From Hanleya hanleyi (lineage: Eukaryota; Mollusca; Polyplacophora; Lepidopleurida; Hanleyidae): a stretch of DNA of 64,000 nucleotides. The notes under the pieces are model-generated. The model made no database searches. It had not been told where the DNA came from and saw only the letters and a program-made list of their open reading frames with translations. The translations under genes were made by a program, and so were the position numbers. This document shows positions 43,401 to 55,508 of the stretch, piece after piece (the stretch's first letter is position 1; each line of letters starts with the position of its first letter). Where the stretch lies: NCBI GenBank assembly GCA_036873755.1, contig JAVTVY010020284.1:1-64000 (forward strand). The letters are read 5' to 3'.

Positions 43401-46400
43401 TCTGCGATAAATTATCCTTATTTTATATTATTATTGATCCGATCAATATTATTATTGGTCAGAAAATGAGGGTACATTAGATTTAATACATTATTTGGCA
43501 TTATGGTTTTTCTTTCAGAAGCCGGTATTTATCCAGCCTCAATGGATAACCCGCTTATATGGTGAACATTTATCATATGGTGTGTGAAATGTGTTATTCA
43601 CACTCTTATAATCAAACAAGTATATTGTGATTAAAAAGATATTTTAGATTTAAAGAATTTGTTTCATGAAATCCACAAACATTATTTATCACAATTATCC
43701 TTGACACTATTCTATTTTTGTCAACAAATATGTACTTCACCAGTGGGAAAATCAAAGGTATGCATAATTTCTCTTTTAAGTTGGATTTTTGCTCAATTTT
43801 GCATTACATAAGAAAATACATTTGGAATATGTCATATTACGATAAAATACCTGAGCATTTCAAAAGATGGTAAACTAACTTCATATTTTTCAACATTCCA
43901 GTCATGTAAATAGGTCCATGTTTATCCTTTAGATAAAATGCCTGATCATGGTTAGACATTATCATTTTGTTCCAAAATACCAGTGATTTCCACAACTGGA
44001 TTCCGGTGAACCAATAATCATGATAGTATTTATCACTTTATAAGCTATAATATTACTAAATTTTGTAATATTTTACTACTTCTGGATTGTTGTCCCAGGC
44101 ATAGTTACTTTTCTGTTGATATTTTTTACAACAGTAGGTCATACTTGTATATTGAAGAAGTGCCATTCTTATATTTCAAAGAACATATTTAGTTTAAAAA
44201 CGCATACCACAAGGTTAAGTAATATTGTATAAATAGTACAAATTTTAAATGTACAGTTATTGAAGGAAAAAATCTTTTTATATTTCTAATATTTGAGTTC
44301 ATGTTGTGGATATGCATACTGACAGTAAAATAATAGTTATTTGGATTTATTCTTTTGTCTTCTCATGGCTAGTCTTGGCATAAGGAAATGTTTGCATTTT
44401 AAAAGTTTTTCTTCAATAATTTAAGTGATAATTTTGAGTAGAAGTTTGATCATTCTGTAAAAACAGAAATCAAGTTCTGGAAACAGGAAATTAATTTTGT
44501 TGTGGTGGGGGGCTATGATCTGATCTGTCACCCAAGGGTGAATATCAGGAGATGTAATCACAGGAAACATTATTTGATCTCCAAGAGATTAAATCCTTGG
44601 ATCAGTGATACAAGAGACCTAATCCTGAGGTTTCTAAACTTCAATACAATATTCCTTGTGTACAATTCTAGTTAATAAAATTCTGAAAGTCGGATATCCA
44701 AGTGAAAAAAAGTCTTATGGTTTTCCGATTCAAGGAGCCTAGTAGACAAAAAGTCTGAGGCTCAGATTGAGAAAATACCAATTATATTTTAAATATCCCA
44801 GAATTGAGAGTCCCAGTAAAGAGCTCGAGGTTGACCTTCCCATTGTTACCATTGGAATCATCTTTACGATACCTGATAGGAGTCGTAGATTTTGCATCTC
44901 CATTTCATCAGCCAGTTTCTATGTTCCCACTTCGAACCTACCTTGATATACCTGACCTTCAGTGTTCAAAAACCTTTGAATGAGATACGAATCGGTCATC
45001 CTTAAGTAGCGACGTCTTCCTCCTAATATGGTGGTTGTGTTGGCCCAATCAATAATGCTCTTCTATGACACATTTTGAAATTCAAATGGTTTGGAGTTCA
45101 GTGACATCTCGTGTTCTTTGAACATTGAATATGGTCTGACACAGATCAAGGAAAGTTCGAATTGAGAACGTAGAAATTGGTTTGGTTTAATGAAGTTGTA
45201 GTTTTGATGGAAGTGGAAATACTTTGCCTGAAAGTTTAGAATTGCCACTGTTTTACCGCCATGATATTCCAAGACAAACAATAGTTTTGCAGCAATGGAA
45301 GGACGTTGTGCATGATAGTGAGATAGTATATTTATTACAGGCTTTGTCTTGGGGCTGTCAGCATGTCCGCCTTGTTCCAGCAGTGTCCTGTCGAAATAAT
45401 TGTGTCAAACAACTGTGTCGTTTATGCAAAAAAATGCATATAATTGCTATTATTTGTGTGTATTTGTGATTTTTGCGTATTTTCATATATAAACAAATCA
45501 ATAAATGAATAAATAAATATTTATCAGTAAAATTGATAGAGTTGGTTTTGTTTTATCTTGGCACGAAAATGCCTGACGGTGGTGTTGGGGACTGAGCAAT
45601 GAAAAGCAGTAAAACAGTGGGCCCATGTTTGTCACAGGTGTCCAATCAAACCATTCATCAGTTCTTTAGAATTTCCCTCCCTTGCGTGAACAACTGCATG
45701 CAGAGTCCAATCTTAACAGCGCGAGATATAATTGGGCATCAAGATGGTTCAATAGGGCCGTTTCCCTGAAGTTTTTATGTGGTGTAAAATGTACATTTTG
45801 GTACAATTCATTTGAGACGTCGTAACTGTGCACCCACGTCCGCGCCACTAATATTTATCTTGTGGCTATATAGCTTTATCGAATATGAATGTTTTACAAT
45901 TGTTTCAACGGGAAGATGTTGAGAAAATCTGGAAGTGAAAGAACATCCAGCAGAATGTAGGGGTTCAGTATATACTTCAGGGAAGTTCTATTCGGACTGA
46001 ATTTTTACTGCGCGGAAATAAAGTTATACTGCCGTAGTTTCACTTCGTTTGAATCAAGTTTTTGGGGTGTAAAAAGTCAACCAGAAATTCCAACTGTCCG
46101 ACGTGAACTGTTTGGAACAAGAGTTTGAATTTTAACTACGCGGAAATGAAGTTTCATTGCACATAGAATTGTCTTGCATGAATACACTTTTTCTGGATAT
46201 GAAACAATAAAGGCATCGATTAAGGAAAGGGACCGAAATGCAACTAGGACGTGGGGCCGCTCTGTGATTCGCCATACTTGAGCTTAGTCTTTTAGCTATA
46301 TTTCAACTGTCTGTACTGAAATTAATTGTGTATAAGTTTTAACTGAGTCGTAATCAAGTTTCCCTGCCCGGACATTCACTTTGGTTGAACTAAGTCTCGT

Positions 46401-47055
46401 GGGTAAATTTCATCTGTCCGTTTAATTTGTGTATGCATAATGCGTGGAAATCAAGGTTTACTGTCCGTGCTTTTAACTAACTTTATCTGGAGAAAGATAA
46501 GCTCGTAAGTTGTTACCCAACCTGAGAGAGCTTAGATACGTACAAGAAGACGGAAAAATATATTTGGATTGAATGTTTACTGCACTGAAATAAAATTTTA
46601 ATGTCCGGGAAGTTGAATTTCAGACAAGCAGAGGTAAAGTTTCACGGAGATCGTGTGTTTGGGCTAAGTCTTTTGGGTATCGTTAGTTTAAGTGTCCGGA
46701 AATCAAGTTTGAGTATCAATTCGGTATAAATTTGAAAACACGCAATTCAATTCAAACAAAAGCAAAAACCTTGATATAATAATGCTGAATGATTTATTGG
46801 CATAACAGTAAACTTTGCATTAGTTGTAGTGGTAAAAGCGTAAGCTCTGCATTTGAGGAGGGAAATAAGAATTTAATGTGGAGGGGAACTGAGGTCATGA
46901 CCTTTCACCAATCTAGGTAAACCAAGATGGTAAATCAGAGATATTCCATGATATTATATCTTTTACTGAAATTGGACCTTTCACATGAGAAATCCCTTCC
47001 CATCGTGGGGTGGTTGAGACGAGGGAGAATGTCGGTTTAAGGAGGCTTGTGTGTA
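40491..47055. other. Intergenic sequence, 6.5 kb, no gene seen
   Basis: Two weak signals are noted. The 14-mer GACAGTCCATTGTA occurs at 42384, 42569 and 42600 and inverted at 42704-42717. About 45950-46720 is a very degenerate array with CGGAAATAAAG-like boxes at about 46013, 46140, 46441, 46586 and 46696. Open frames are short and show no known domain. Confidence 0.45.
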
Positions 47056-48460
47056 TGGAAGGCCAAGTGTCCAAATAATCAGAAACTCGCAGTTATTGAA
47101 TCGAAAACCTAAGTTTTCAAACAGAAAACTTAAGTTATCAAACAGAAAACCATGGTTTTCGAATCGAAAACTTAGGTTTACGGTCGAAAACCTAGGTTAT
47201 CTACCACACAACCCCGAGTTTCTCTTTCCTTAACTTCGAGTTTCTATTTCTCAACACCGAAAATCACAGTTGTGATTAGAAAACTTAAGTTATCGAACCG
47301 AAAACCTAGGTTTTCGAATTGATAACTTAAGTTTACAGTCGAAAACCTAAGTTATCTAGCAGACAACCCCGAGTTTCTCTTTTATTGGACACTTTCTAGT
47401 CGATAACCTAGGTTTTCGAATTGATGGTTGTCGTGAAGTGAAACTCGACTTTCTAACTTAGAGTTTCGATATCCGGGTACTTTGTGTTTGGCGGCTTTTC
47501 CGATTGTTGACTAATCAGAAATGCAGAGAGAATCACGTGGCGAAATTAATTATACGGAATCAAACTGCTCACACAGATATAACATTCACCGTATGCCTGT
47601 AGTAATCGCTGCTGACCCAGAGACAGCTTGTGTGTCACCGAAGTGTTTGCCAAAGTAGCTATCTACATATCACTGAATGTGCTTTGCTGGTGTGAATTAC
47701 ATTGACCTGTCTTATGTCGGTCAGTCCGCTTGACCGGATAGCTGAATTTCAACTAGATTATTTCCCCCAATTCAGTCTGCAGCATATATATATAGCTATT
47801 AAACTGATTAAAGGCCTAGTTCTGAGTACCAATACCCAGTCTTTGATAATGCTTGTATAAACTAGGCTCGGACATACAGGATAGTCTACATTGAATAAAT
47901 AATCTCAGTTATCGTTTTGTTGAATACATGTTGATTTTGTGGTTCTGTCTGACGTTTTAATCAGTCAGCATGCGGGAAAGAGCGCGAAACCCATAGTACC
48001 CGGATGTCGAAACTCGAAGTTAGTTAGTCGAGTTTCACTTTACGACAATCGCAAATTCGAAAACCTAAGTTATCGATTGATAACTTAAGTTTTCTACACG
48101 AATGTCCAGAAATAAAAGAGAAACTCGAAATTGAAAGAGAAACTCGGGGTTGTCTGCTGGATAACCTAGGTTTTCGACCGTAAACTTAAGTTATCAATTC
48201 GAAAACCTAGGTTTTCGGTTTGATAACTTAAGTTTTCTAGTGACAACTGTGATTTTCGGTGTTGAGAAATAGAAACTCGAGGTTATGAAAAGAGAAACTC
48301 GGGGTTATGTGGTAGATAACCTAGGTTTTCGACCGTAAACTTAAGTTTTCGAATCGAAAACCATGGTCTTCTCTTTGATAACTTAAGTTTTCTGTTTGAA
48401 AACTTAGGTTTTCGATTCAGTAACTGTGAGTTTCTGATTATTTGGACATTTGGCCTTCCA
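47056..48460. mobile_element. TIR element with arms made of palindromes, TA-flanked
   Basis: TGGAAGGCC at 47056 and its complement ending at 48460 are each flanked by TA (47054-47055 and 48461-48462). The arms, about 47056-47490 and 48000-48460, are inverted copies. Each is packed with short palindromes: AACCTAGGTT cores at 47191, 47305, 47407, 48172, 48206 and 48320, and CTTAAG cores between them. GAAACTCG/CGAGTTTC boxes lie between palindromes. The spacer of about 500 bp has no recognised protein. The TA duplication would fit a Tc1/mariner-type origin, but a short dinucleotide is weak evidence. Confidence 0.75.
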
Positions 48461-48879
48461 TATGTGTGTAGGTTTTATGAACTTCAACCTGGGAAATCAA
48501 TTCTCATCGTGCGGTGGGGGAGATGAGAAGGGAAAATGTAGATCACGTGACTGGCGGGTGGATGTAAAAATAGGACATCGAAAACAGGAAATCTCGTTTA
48601 AAATGGACTTGAATCCAGACAACTGGGGGGATTTGGTTTAATGTCACACTCGAGGTTATTTCACTCATATTGTGACAGCCAGTTTGGTTGGCAGAGGAAC
48701 CGGACTAACCGAACCACCGCCCGTCGGCAAGTAACTGACAGTCATTCACACTTGCACCATTATAGATATGTGTATATAGAACATCTCCAACTTGTTCAGT
48801 CTTTTCAATCTCCTTAGGTTTATGTAGCTGGTTTAAGGTAAATAAATAAATATCCATAATGTGAAGAGATGGCGTCTTT
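48461..48879. other. Sequence between the palindromic element and the Polinton-like remnants
   Basis: No supported feature was found here. Confidence 0.4.
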
Positions 48880-48887
48880 ATGTGTTT

Positions 48888-49365
48888 TCATAAATTAATC
48901 GAATCTTCTCTGGTAAATTGGACGATTAATAACGAAATCTGATGCTTGTCAATGGGGTTATTGAATAGGACGATATACTGGCAATTCACGCCGATATCTC
49001 TGGATGCTTTAATTTGGCCGAAAGATTTCCGTACTATATCAACAACAGATGCTTTACTGTGATGAAATCCTTCGTTAAACAGGTCTGCAATTCTGGTATC
49101 CTGCTTGGCTTCTATCATAAGATCAACTGTTTTCAAGTTTCTCACAGCGGCATCGAAATAACGTCATACCCGAGATTTAAAGGTATACCATTTACAAACT
49201 TAATGCCAGGGACTCAACTCATCATATCTTGGAAAAGCGGTTGCCATTGACCATAACAGTAGATAATTCTCTGTGGGCTGGGTTCAATATATTCTTTGTG
49301 TCCGCCTAATAATGTATATATCCATACACTTTCCCCACTCCCGGTAGGACCCGCGACTTTCATCG
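48888..49365 (-). pseudogene. Polinton-type packaging ATPase, broken
   Basis: The N-terminal part holds a Walker A-like GPTGSGES at about 49327-49353 on the minus strand, where the usual lysine is glutamate. A YGQW-like segment follows, then an in-frame stop and a frameshift near 49150-49200. The remainder (48888-49145) reads in another frame, with DLMIEAKQDTRIADLF, HHSKASV and VLFNNPIDKHQ, matching the conserved distal part of A32/FtsK-type ATPases of Polintons. With the Walker lysine lost and the frame broken it cannot be active. In virions this enzyme class packages DNA. Confidence 0.65.
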
Positions 49366-50607
49366 TAAATGGATGAAGTAAGGGTCTCTCAACCTCAAAT
49401 GCAGGTTTCTGGACATTATGTTGTTTGGACTTATCGCTGATTTTTTATTAGTATATCTCTTGTGATGTCGGTATCTGCTCTTTAATCTCCGATTTGGCTT
49501 GTGTGTGTTCATTAACTAGATTATTAGATACACACAAATCGCATATGCCTCAGCAAACTATCTTATCTCGATAGCTTCTTAGAGAACATATGTTAAGTCA
49601 TGTTATATACGGATATGATCGATGCGTTACGATCAAGACCTTTGTATAATATGATGCAGTTCAGTCGTACAACTCTGTATATGAAACGAGTGATGTCACT
49701 AAGCATGAAATTGGTGACGTTATGATCACATTTATTCTTCTGAATTTTCTATATGTCTTTGCACGACCCTGGGGATGTTCCTGTCCTTATCTTTTTTCAA
49801 GGATGTACGTGGTACAAGGACTCCAGCTTTCTGACACTGTCTATCGAGTTCGGCTTTGACATGCTCTGCAATTTGTTGAGTCGGTGATGTTTAAGGTTAT
49901 ACCTTTTACAAACTCAATGCCAGGGACTCGACTAATCATATCTTCGAAAAGCGGCTGTTATTGACCATACCAGTAGATAATTCTCTGTGGGCTGGGTTCA
50001 ATATAGTCTTCGTGACCGCCTAATAATGTATATATCCATACACTTTCCACACTTCCGGTAGGACCCGCGACTTTCATCGTAAATGGATGAAGTAAGGGTC
50101 TCCCAACCTCAAATGCAGGTTTCTGAACATTATATGTTGTTTGGACTTACCGCTGATTTTTTATTAGTATATCTCTTGTGATGTCAGTATCTGCCCTTTA
50201 ATCTTCGATTTGGCTTGTGTGTGTTCATTAACTAGAATATTAGATACACACCAATCACATATGCCTCAGCAAACTATCCCATCTCGATAGCCTCTTAGAG
50301 AACATACGCTAGTCATGTTATATATGGATATAATCGATGCATCACGATCAAGACCTTTATGTAATATGATGCAGTTCAATTATACAACTCTGTAGATGAA
50401 ACGAGTGACGTCACTTAGCATGTAATATGATGACGTCATGATCACATTTATCTCTTCTGGATTTTCTAGATGTCTTTGCACGACCCTGGGGATGTTCCTG
50501 TCCGTATCATTTTTAAGGATGTACGCAGTACTAGGATTCCAGCTTTCTGACACTGTCTATCGAGTTCTGCTTTGGCATGCTGTGCAGTTTGTTGGGTCGG
50601 TGACATT
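49180..50607. repeat. Direct tandem duplication, about 712-bp unit
   Basis: Two units (about 49180-49890 and 49892-50607) align along their length, sharing TCTGTGGGCTGGGTTCAATA, GTAGGACCCGCGACTTTCAT and GCACGACCCTGGGGATGTTC. They differ by scattered substitutions and a few small indels. The duplication therefore arose after the ATPase was already here and before a good deal of later decay. Confidence 0.9.
49892..50080 (-). pseudogene. Second copy of the ATPase Walker A region
   Basis: The duplicated unit repeats the N-terminal ATPase part only, with GPTGSVES at about 50041-50070. The distal half is absent. It is a by-product of the 712-bp duplication. Confidence 0.6.
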
Positions 50608-50980
50608 GTTGTAATCGTCGCTATTTTAACCCCTTTAACACGTGGATTAATGGTTGAATTTCTCGTATCGGTATCCTGGGGTGAAGGTTGATCTACTCTC
50701 TTATCACCGTTCTGGCGCGCGTCTTGCCTCAGGAAATCTCTAGCTTGGTCTACGTATAATTTAATCCACTTAGCATCTCGAACGTGTTCGTTTGTCTACA
50801 TGGTAAAGTGACGATGTGAAGCCCCCGACGGTCTGTCCAATAATACAGATGGTCTACTCGAGACAGTCATAATATATAATACAAAAGCGAAACTAGAAAC
50901 GCCTATATATTCTCGATGTCGTCCTGTGGAATCAGACTCGCGAATTGTATAGGCCATCCCACGTATTGCACCAATTGTTC
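50608..50980 (-). pseudogene. Unidentified remnant next to the ATPase
   Basis: From about 50800 down to about 50500 the minus strand has an open stretch containing DAKWIKLYVDQARDFLRQDA and SPTQQTAQHAKAELDRQ, running into the duplicated region. Its position suggests another Polinton gene, perhaps structural, but I do not recognise the family. Confidence 0.3.
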
Positions 50981-51184
50981 TATTTGATTCCCAAATCTTA
51001 AACCTGTTTCAATTCATGCCTATTAATCTCCGTCAGGAAGATGATACAACGTAGAAAACGGAAGTTAAAACTAAAAGTTAGCTCCCCTAGCGGAGAGTTG
51101 TCCGCCCCTAGGAGAGCTCTCCCATCTATCCCAACGGCATTACTATAAAGGCTCTGCTCAAACCATTCTAGTCCTCTTTTCTCT
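50981..51184. repeat. DIRS copy 2 left terminal inverted repeat
   Basis: It is inverted relative to 59449-59661 over most of its length, for example CATTACTATAAAGGCTCTGC here and its complement at about 59466-59485. It includes a small hairpin around CTCCCCTAGCGGAGAG. Confidence 0.85.
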
Positions 51185-51331
51185 GTTGTACCTCGACCAG
51201 TGCACATCAAGGAAGTGTTTATACAACCTGGGTTGTTGTTGTAACGACCCGTAGTATCCTTATCAGATTGACTTGTGTTTCTTTTCTTGTCAGAGATTCT
51301 TTCATTATTGTCGGAAATTCTTTCATTAGTT

Positions 51332-51910
51332 ATGTCTGAGATTCCGATTTCTAATGCATGTAATTCGTGTGGGAAATTTTGGTCCAGTTTGGACGCCCAC
51401 ACGGTTTGTTTTTCTTGTAAAGAGTTGTGTTATCGGCGAAGTACTTGCGCCGAGTGTGTATTATGGGACCCGTTAGCGTGGGGAAATTACACCCAGGCTG
51501 GACGGGCTTACCTTCTGCAGGCATCTGACGACCCGTCCCTTTCGGAAGTCGACAGACGCCTGTTGGAAATTGCTCTTGTAAATGACATGAAAGCTAACGA
51601 AGATATCGTTGGAATTGGATTAAATGTTTCCCATGGTCTTAGTAATCAGAACTCGCCCGCCTCTGTAAATATACCGCCTAGCGGGACGGTTCTACGTCTA
51701 GATAAATCACAGATTTTAGACAGCCTAGCATGTACGGGTTTGGCTATGTCTGCAGCCAAACCGGTTCCTTTGTCTACTTCAACAAAGACTTCTCCAAACC
51801 TGCCGTGCCTGAGCAATCCATTGTTCTCGTCGGACAAAAGAATGCAGTGGGTTCGCATATTATCTCGACCTCTCCATTGTCTTTTGGTTTTCACACTCCG
51901 TTACCTCTAA
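51332..51910 (+). CDS. DIRS copy 2 gag-like ORF1 with Cys/His motif
   Basis: From ATG 51332 (an upstream in-frame ATG exists at 51275) the frame runs to TAA 51910. Near its start is a zinc-finger-like array: CNSCGKFW, DAHTVCFSCKELC, then CAECVLWDPLAW. The C..C..DxHxxCxxC..C..C pattern resembles the N-terminal finger of DIRS ORF1 proteins. The 3' end is probably cut short by a frameshift, since gag-like sequence may continue in other frames to about 52480. Compared with copy 1, the RGG-rich tail is not seen. Confidence 0.55.
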   Translation: MSEIPISNACNSCGKFWSSLDAHTVCFSCKELCYRRSTCAECVLWDPLAWGNYTQAGRAYLLQASDDPSLSEVDRRLLEIALVNDMKANEDIVGIGLNVSHGLSNQNSPASVNIPPSGTVLRLDKSQILDSLACTGLAMSAAKPVPLSTSTKTSPNLPCLSNPLFSSDKRMQWVRILSRPLHCLLVFTLRYL

Positions 51911-53343
51911 ACGAAATAAACGTCGTCGTGTCGGTTTCTCCTTTGCGGGTTAAATCATAACGCAGTTCTAAATCCGTTTCTCGTTTTATGGTGGGTCGTT
52001 CGGACCTACCTTTGAGTGTCAAAATTGCTGTCTTGCGGTTTCGTCTATCGATGAATCAGCGATTCTATAATAGCGTAAATGACATGTTACGGGACTTCAA
52101 TTTTAGAGGATTGAGTTGTATCCTGGGTGTGAGATTTTTAAGGCGCCGCATTTTGTATTCACATGTTTGTCGGAGCTCTCGTCCACCGGGAATTCTAGTA
52201 CTATTTTTCGGCCTTCCCGTTCTCCGGTATGCCGTTCTCGTACTTCGACTCGACGTTGCTCCTACACCTCCACGCCGTTTGCCACGTCTTTCGGTCTCAC
52301 CTTCTTATATAGGTCACCACGTTCGTCAGTCGCAGACTCCGTTTCTTATCATGCGGTTGTCCATGATTTGTCAACCTCTCGCTGAAGTTATATCACTCGT
52401 TCGCCCATTCCGGTCTCGTCGAGTTCATCTGTTGATTCCTTTTCTTCAGTGTAAAGTTAGGAACATACGTCAATGATGGTTTTTCGGATAAATTGGATGC
52501 GCTTTAGCGTTGGTGCCGGATATGCCGTCTGCTTCGAATAATGGTCTTCCTCGTATTAAATGTCAGACAAAAGAATGCTTCCTCGCCGTATGTTATCTCA
52601 CCTATGTCATTTTTGTCAATGGTTCGATGGTGATTAAATAGGTAATATTTTGGGGATAGTTTTCTTTCACATTTCTGTCTTCTTTCAAAATTTTGTCTGG
52701 GCAAATTTTTAGACTTTACATGGTTTGTTTTTCCATCTGCCATGTGTTTATTGTCTTCGGACGTACGTCGCTAAATTAATTGGCTCTTGTCGGAGTTTTC
52801 AAAATTTCTATATCTTGAAATTATTGCCTGACGATATTTTCTAAAAGTCAATATGAATCTCAGGCTTATCTGATAACACAGTCCTGCGTGATGGAGTCAA
52901 TGTGTATTCAATATCGCGTCTCCACACGAACAACGAGTTCGACCCGCTGTGTTTGTTGTGGGTTTTTACGGGCTCTCGCGACCTCGTTTATTATTGCTCA
53001 ATTTGTGACAGATTTGTATTTAGTCCCCGGCATTTCTGTAAGTCTGCCTTTTAGTGCTGAGCTTTGAAGGCCTATTGTGATCTCTACAATAAACGAACAG
53101 GTTTTGTTTCGTTGATTCATGAATTTTATGCATTGGGTTTGTGTATATCTCAAGTAGGATTGTAAATAGTATCCTCATCGGCGGGGGTTTCGTTTTTCTT
53201 CCCGCCGGAGAGATCTGATACTTTATTTGCAGCCCGTCAATTTTCATGTTGTTGTTGTTACTTCTGTTCGGACTTGCAGTTTTGGTAGGTTCACCTTCAT
53301 ACATTCAGTTCCTTGGTCCTACCAAAATGTAATCTCTTGTTAT
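51911..53343. other. Degraded interior of DIRS copy 2
   Basis: Short open frames (for example 51988-52476) may be remains of gag, but no RT block such as YxDD could be found. About 1.4 kb. Confidence 0.4.
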
Positions 53344-55508
53344 ATTCTGGAAGACGGGAGTATCCCAGCAGCCTTTGCGGCGCTGCCTGACAACAATGGC
53401 GTGGGCTAAAAGATGGCCTAGCGACGTATTCACTTAGCCCAGGCAGACCGGGATTCTCGCCGTTAAATCGTATTTCCTCGACGTTTGCGGCTGGTAATCA
53501 TTTGGAGTCGATAATATATTGTTAATAAGGTACCATTTAACAGCTGAAAGGATCAATTTTGTGGTAAAGACTCCAGGAAAGGGTAATAAACAGCTCTTAA
53601 ATAAACCACAACACTGATCTACGGGGCGCTAACCCAGCCGTTAAAACCCTGGGGTTAACACAGCGGCAACACCGTCATTGTCGGCATATAACACGGATAA
53701 TCTGTTTTAATTTCCCCCCATAAAGCTGTTAATTATCCATATTCAGTGATTGACTTATTGAATGATTAACATCAGCATGGAGCAGTATGTATCTGTCGCT
53801 TTTAACCGTAAATTTTCTGTATAAACAGTCCATCAATTTTATTTGATCTTTGGTCTGACGTGTGTTTCTTTGTCATGTTGACACTGTGATGAGTAATTCT
53901 CAGTTAGTGATTATTTCATTGACTTGTATAGTACAATCCATTACTCAATCAGTCTTTATATAACCCAGCATCAGCATCCGAGTCTGAAGAATATATTCGA
54001 GGGAAGTTCACAAGGTAATGAAACACATCCTCGTACAACACTTCTGGCCAAGCCGTCATGTCTTCTATCCACACATCAGCTGGTAACTTGTAAGGGCATT
54101 TATCCAGACCGACTAGCGAGAGTTTTGACTGATATCTTGTCTTTGCCTCACCTGGCAGATTATCTGAATATTCGTAACTCATCGTGCTAGTTGTAAATAT
54201 GGTCTGAGATTGTCATGAAAACTCAGTTTATATATAACCGAAGGAATTTTGCTAAAACAAGTATATATCTGTGTTATTTACCATTTCCTGATCATTAAGT
54301 CAATCATTAAATCTGGATAATTAACAGCTTTATAAAAGCAGAAGAACACAGACTATCCATAACGGTGAAGGAATTTTGCTACAATTATATATCTGCGTTA
54401 TTCAGCATTTCATCATCAATTCCAGCGTTACGGAATTACAAGGTACCCATATTTTTTCTTCTTCTGAACCCCTGTTATTACTCGTCCATGGGAAAATCTG
54501 TTTTGGAATATCATTTTTCTAATTCTATTACTAAGAACTGTAGGATGAGAGAAAAAAAAGGAAATACAATTGTTTTCTACCTGGTCACGTGACATTCGAA
54601 TACCGCGTTACGGAATTACAGTGAATTAACCTCCTTATGAAGACGTGTAGGTTACATATATATTCCATCAAAACTCGAACGTTTCTCATTTAATTCCTGA
54701 TTTTATTCGAATCCTGAGCGCCTGGACTACATTATATCTGATTTCCATCAAGTAAAGTTTCAAATTGATAAATGTCGTTAAGCAAACCTGCGTTACGGAA
54801 TTACATTTTGGTCCATCTTTTAAGAAGTTGCGATTTTTCCTATTTTACAAGTTTCGATTTTATTCGGTCTAAAAAATTCTGAGGACAGACCGAAGCACAT
54901 GAATTCTGTTGTTATGTCCCCGGGAAGGCACGTGTATTCGATTAAATGTGAAAGAGCGATAATGACTGGTCAACAACATGGGCAAAATTGTCCAGGAAGG
55001 ACATAACCGAAATTTTGAATTTTGTTACGGAATTACATTTGGTTGAATATTTCGTGGAATTGATGTCATGATCAATAAGTCAATCATTTGATAAGTCAGT
55101 CACTGAATATGGATAATTAACAGCTTTATGGGGGGAAATTAAAACAGATTATCCGTGTTATATGCCGACAATGACGGTGTTGCCGCTGTGTTATAAACCC
55201 CAGGGTTTTAACGGCTGGGTTAGCGCCCCGTAGATCAGTGTTGTGGTTTATTTAAGAGCTGTTTATTACCCTTTCCTGGAGTCTTTACCACACAATTGAT
55301 CCTTTCAGCTGTTAAATGGTACCTTATTAACAATATATTATCGACTCCAAATGATTACCAGCCGCAAACGTCGAGGAAATACGATTTAACGGCGAGAATC
55401 CCGGTCTGCCTGGGCTAAGTGAATACGTCGCTAGGCCATCTTTTAGCCCACGCCATTGTTGTCAGGCAGCGCCGCAAAGGCTGCTGGGATACTCCCGTCT
55501 TCCAGAAT
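53344..55508. mobile_element. 2.2-kb TIR element nested in DIRS copy 2
   Basis: The ends, ATTCTGGAAGACGGGAGTAT at 53344 and its complement finishing at 55508, begin arms of about 420 bp. The arms are nearly identical over their length (to about 53765 and from about 55080). That makes it one of the younger insertions here. The interior (about 53770-55080) has no recognisable transposase. It carries four copies of a 16-bp repeat and a partial internal copy of the arm end at about 54290-54345. No convincing target duplication was found. Confidence 0.85.
54425..55037. repeat. Interspersed 16-mer GCGTTACGGAATTACA, 4 copies
   Basis: Copies are at 54425, 54605, 54790 and 55022 (the last is TGTTACGGAATTACA), 180-232 bp apart, with unrelated AT-rich sequence between. 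They could be transposase- or host-protein-binding sites, or the remnants of a decayed tandem array. Confidence 0.7.

Noticed and set aside
51646..51894. Minus-strand open frame opposite the DIRS gag
   Set aside because: It is the shadow of the plus-strand ORF that has the Cys-rich motif.
54425..55037. CRISPR-like spaced repeats
   Set aside because: Only four copies, 180-232 bp apart, inside a transposon of an animal genome.
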